Below, piece by piece: positions 55,535-55,998 of a DNA stretch of 55,998 nucleotides (position 1 is its first letter; each line of letters opens with the position of its first letter). The stretch comes from Candidatus Azobacteroides sp. (GTDB lineage: Bacteria; Bacteroidota; Bacteroidia; Bacteroidales; Azobacteroidaceae): NCBI GenBank assembly GCA_009783445.1, contig WRFY01000120.1, positions 1-55,998 of the forward strand, in the 5' to 3' direction. The notes beneath the pieces were generated by a model. The model was not told the origin of the DNA. It saw only the letters and a program-made list of their open reading frames with translations, and did not search any database. Both the position numbers and the translations under genes were made by a program.

Positions 55535-55998
55535 ATGAACAAAAAAATAGTAACATTAGGAGAAATTATGCTTCGCCTTTCCACTCCGGGCAATACCCGA
55601 TTTATTCAATCGGAAGTATTCGATGTTGTTTTTGGAGGAGGCGAAGCCAATGTAGCGGTCAGTTGTGCCAACTATGGTCACGACGCTTATTTTGTAACTA
55701 AACTACCCAAACACGAAATTGGCCAAGCGGCCATGAATGCTTTGCGCCGATACGGCGTCCACACAGATTTTATTGCCCGCGGCGGCGAACGGGTTGGTAT
55801 TTATTATCTGGAAACAGGGGCTTCCATGCGTCCCAGCAAAGTGATCTACGATCGGGCACACTCGGCCATTGCCGAAGCGGCTCCTTCCGATTTCGATTTC
55901 AATGCCATTATGCAGGGCGCCGACTGGTTTCACTGGTCGGGCATCACGCCGGCCATTTCCGACGAAGCTGCCGAATTGACCCGATTGGCTTGCGAAGC
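55535..55998 (+). CDS. kdgK: 2-keto-3-deoxygluconate kinase, 5' part
   Basis: The first 154 residues of a PfkB-family sugar kinase; the rest lies beyond the window. KIVTLGEIMLRLSTPGN and VFGGGEANVAVSCANYG are the PfkB N-terminal signatures, with the acidic-sugar specificity typical of KdgK inferred from context. It would phosphorylate the KDG made by UxaA to KDPG. It starts 73 nt after the serpin gene. Confidence 0.9.
   Translation, partial: MNKKIVTLGEIMLRLSTPGNTRFIQSEVFDVVFGGGEANVAVSCANYGHDAYFVTKLPKHEIGQAAMNALRRYGVHTDFIARGGERVGIYYLETGASMRPSKVIYDRAHSAIAEAAPSDFDFNAIMQGADWFHWSGITPAISDEAAELTRLACE

Noticed and set aside
1-55998. tRNA, rRNA or CRISPR arrays
   Set aside because: No T-loop/anticodon arm pattern, ribosomal RNA sequence or regularly spaced repeats were seen on either strand.

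Overview
The window looks like chromosome of a member of the Bacteroidota, most likely order Bacteroidales. The evidence is a set of lineage-typical traits: promoters of the form TTTG-N19-TAnnTTTG, Rho with a very long disordered insert, TamL/TamB, a T9SS sorting-domain protein, an ECF sigma/FecR pair, DUF4294, LL-diaminopimelate aminotransferase (DapL), biosynthetic SpeA, and a NUDIX-type xylose regulator in front of xylBAE. The species cannot be fixed. Xylose and hexuronate genes suggest life on plant polysaccharide in a gut or lignocellulose setting. No tRNA, rRNA, CRISPR array, transposase or prophage was seen.

Layout. 1-1236: a surface-lipoprotein gene running off the left edge and broken by a frameshift. 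1.5-5.1 kb: thrC behind a small TPR-like gene, an unknown membrane-anchored protein, fabD. 5.2-6.8 kb: tatA-tatC, mscL. 7-12.4 kb: tex, a DUF4294 gene, xth and speA. 12.6-13.8 kb: a three-gene small-membrane-protein operon (YtxH-like, holin-like, unknown). 13.9-17.3 kb: a T9SS sorting-domain protein and a lamin-tail protein feeding into trmB and mrp. 17.6-24.7 kb: osmC-like, tamB, tamL. 24.8-26.4 kb: an AAA-like/PD-(D/E)XK protein followed by a long hairpin. 26.5-28.6 kb: dapF-dapL. 29-33.2 kb: a DUF1287 protein, tilS, rho. 33.4-38.6 kb: xylR-xylB-xylA-xylE. 38.6-39.4 kb: a gene-poor stretch with two copies of one terminator-like hairpin, a decayed fragment of the tatC 3' end and another strong hairpin. 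39.4-44.7 kb: glsB-like, cell-wall amidase, MCE/MlaD protein, dnaA, truA. 44.9-49.2 kb: an ECF sigma/FecR pair flanked by two paralogous periplasmic or outer-membrane proteins, one carrying the STN signalling domain. 49.3-56 kb: uxaC, a truncated LacI regulator, uxaB, uxaA, a serpin lipoprotein and the start of kdgK.

How the genes work together. xylR-xylBAE forms a complete xylose uptake and isomerisation/phosphorylation unit. uxaC-uxaB-uxaA-kdgK takes hexuronates through tagaturonate and altronate to KDG and KDPG, with a serpin inserted and its LacI regulator apparently decayed. tatA/tatC is a minimal Tat exporter. tamB/tamL is an envelope-assembly pair. The sigma/FecR/STN cluster is the most unusual system: the STN module that normally sits on a TonB-dependent receptor is here carried by a receptor-less carboxypeptidase-regulatory-like protein.
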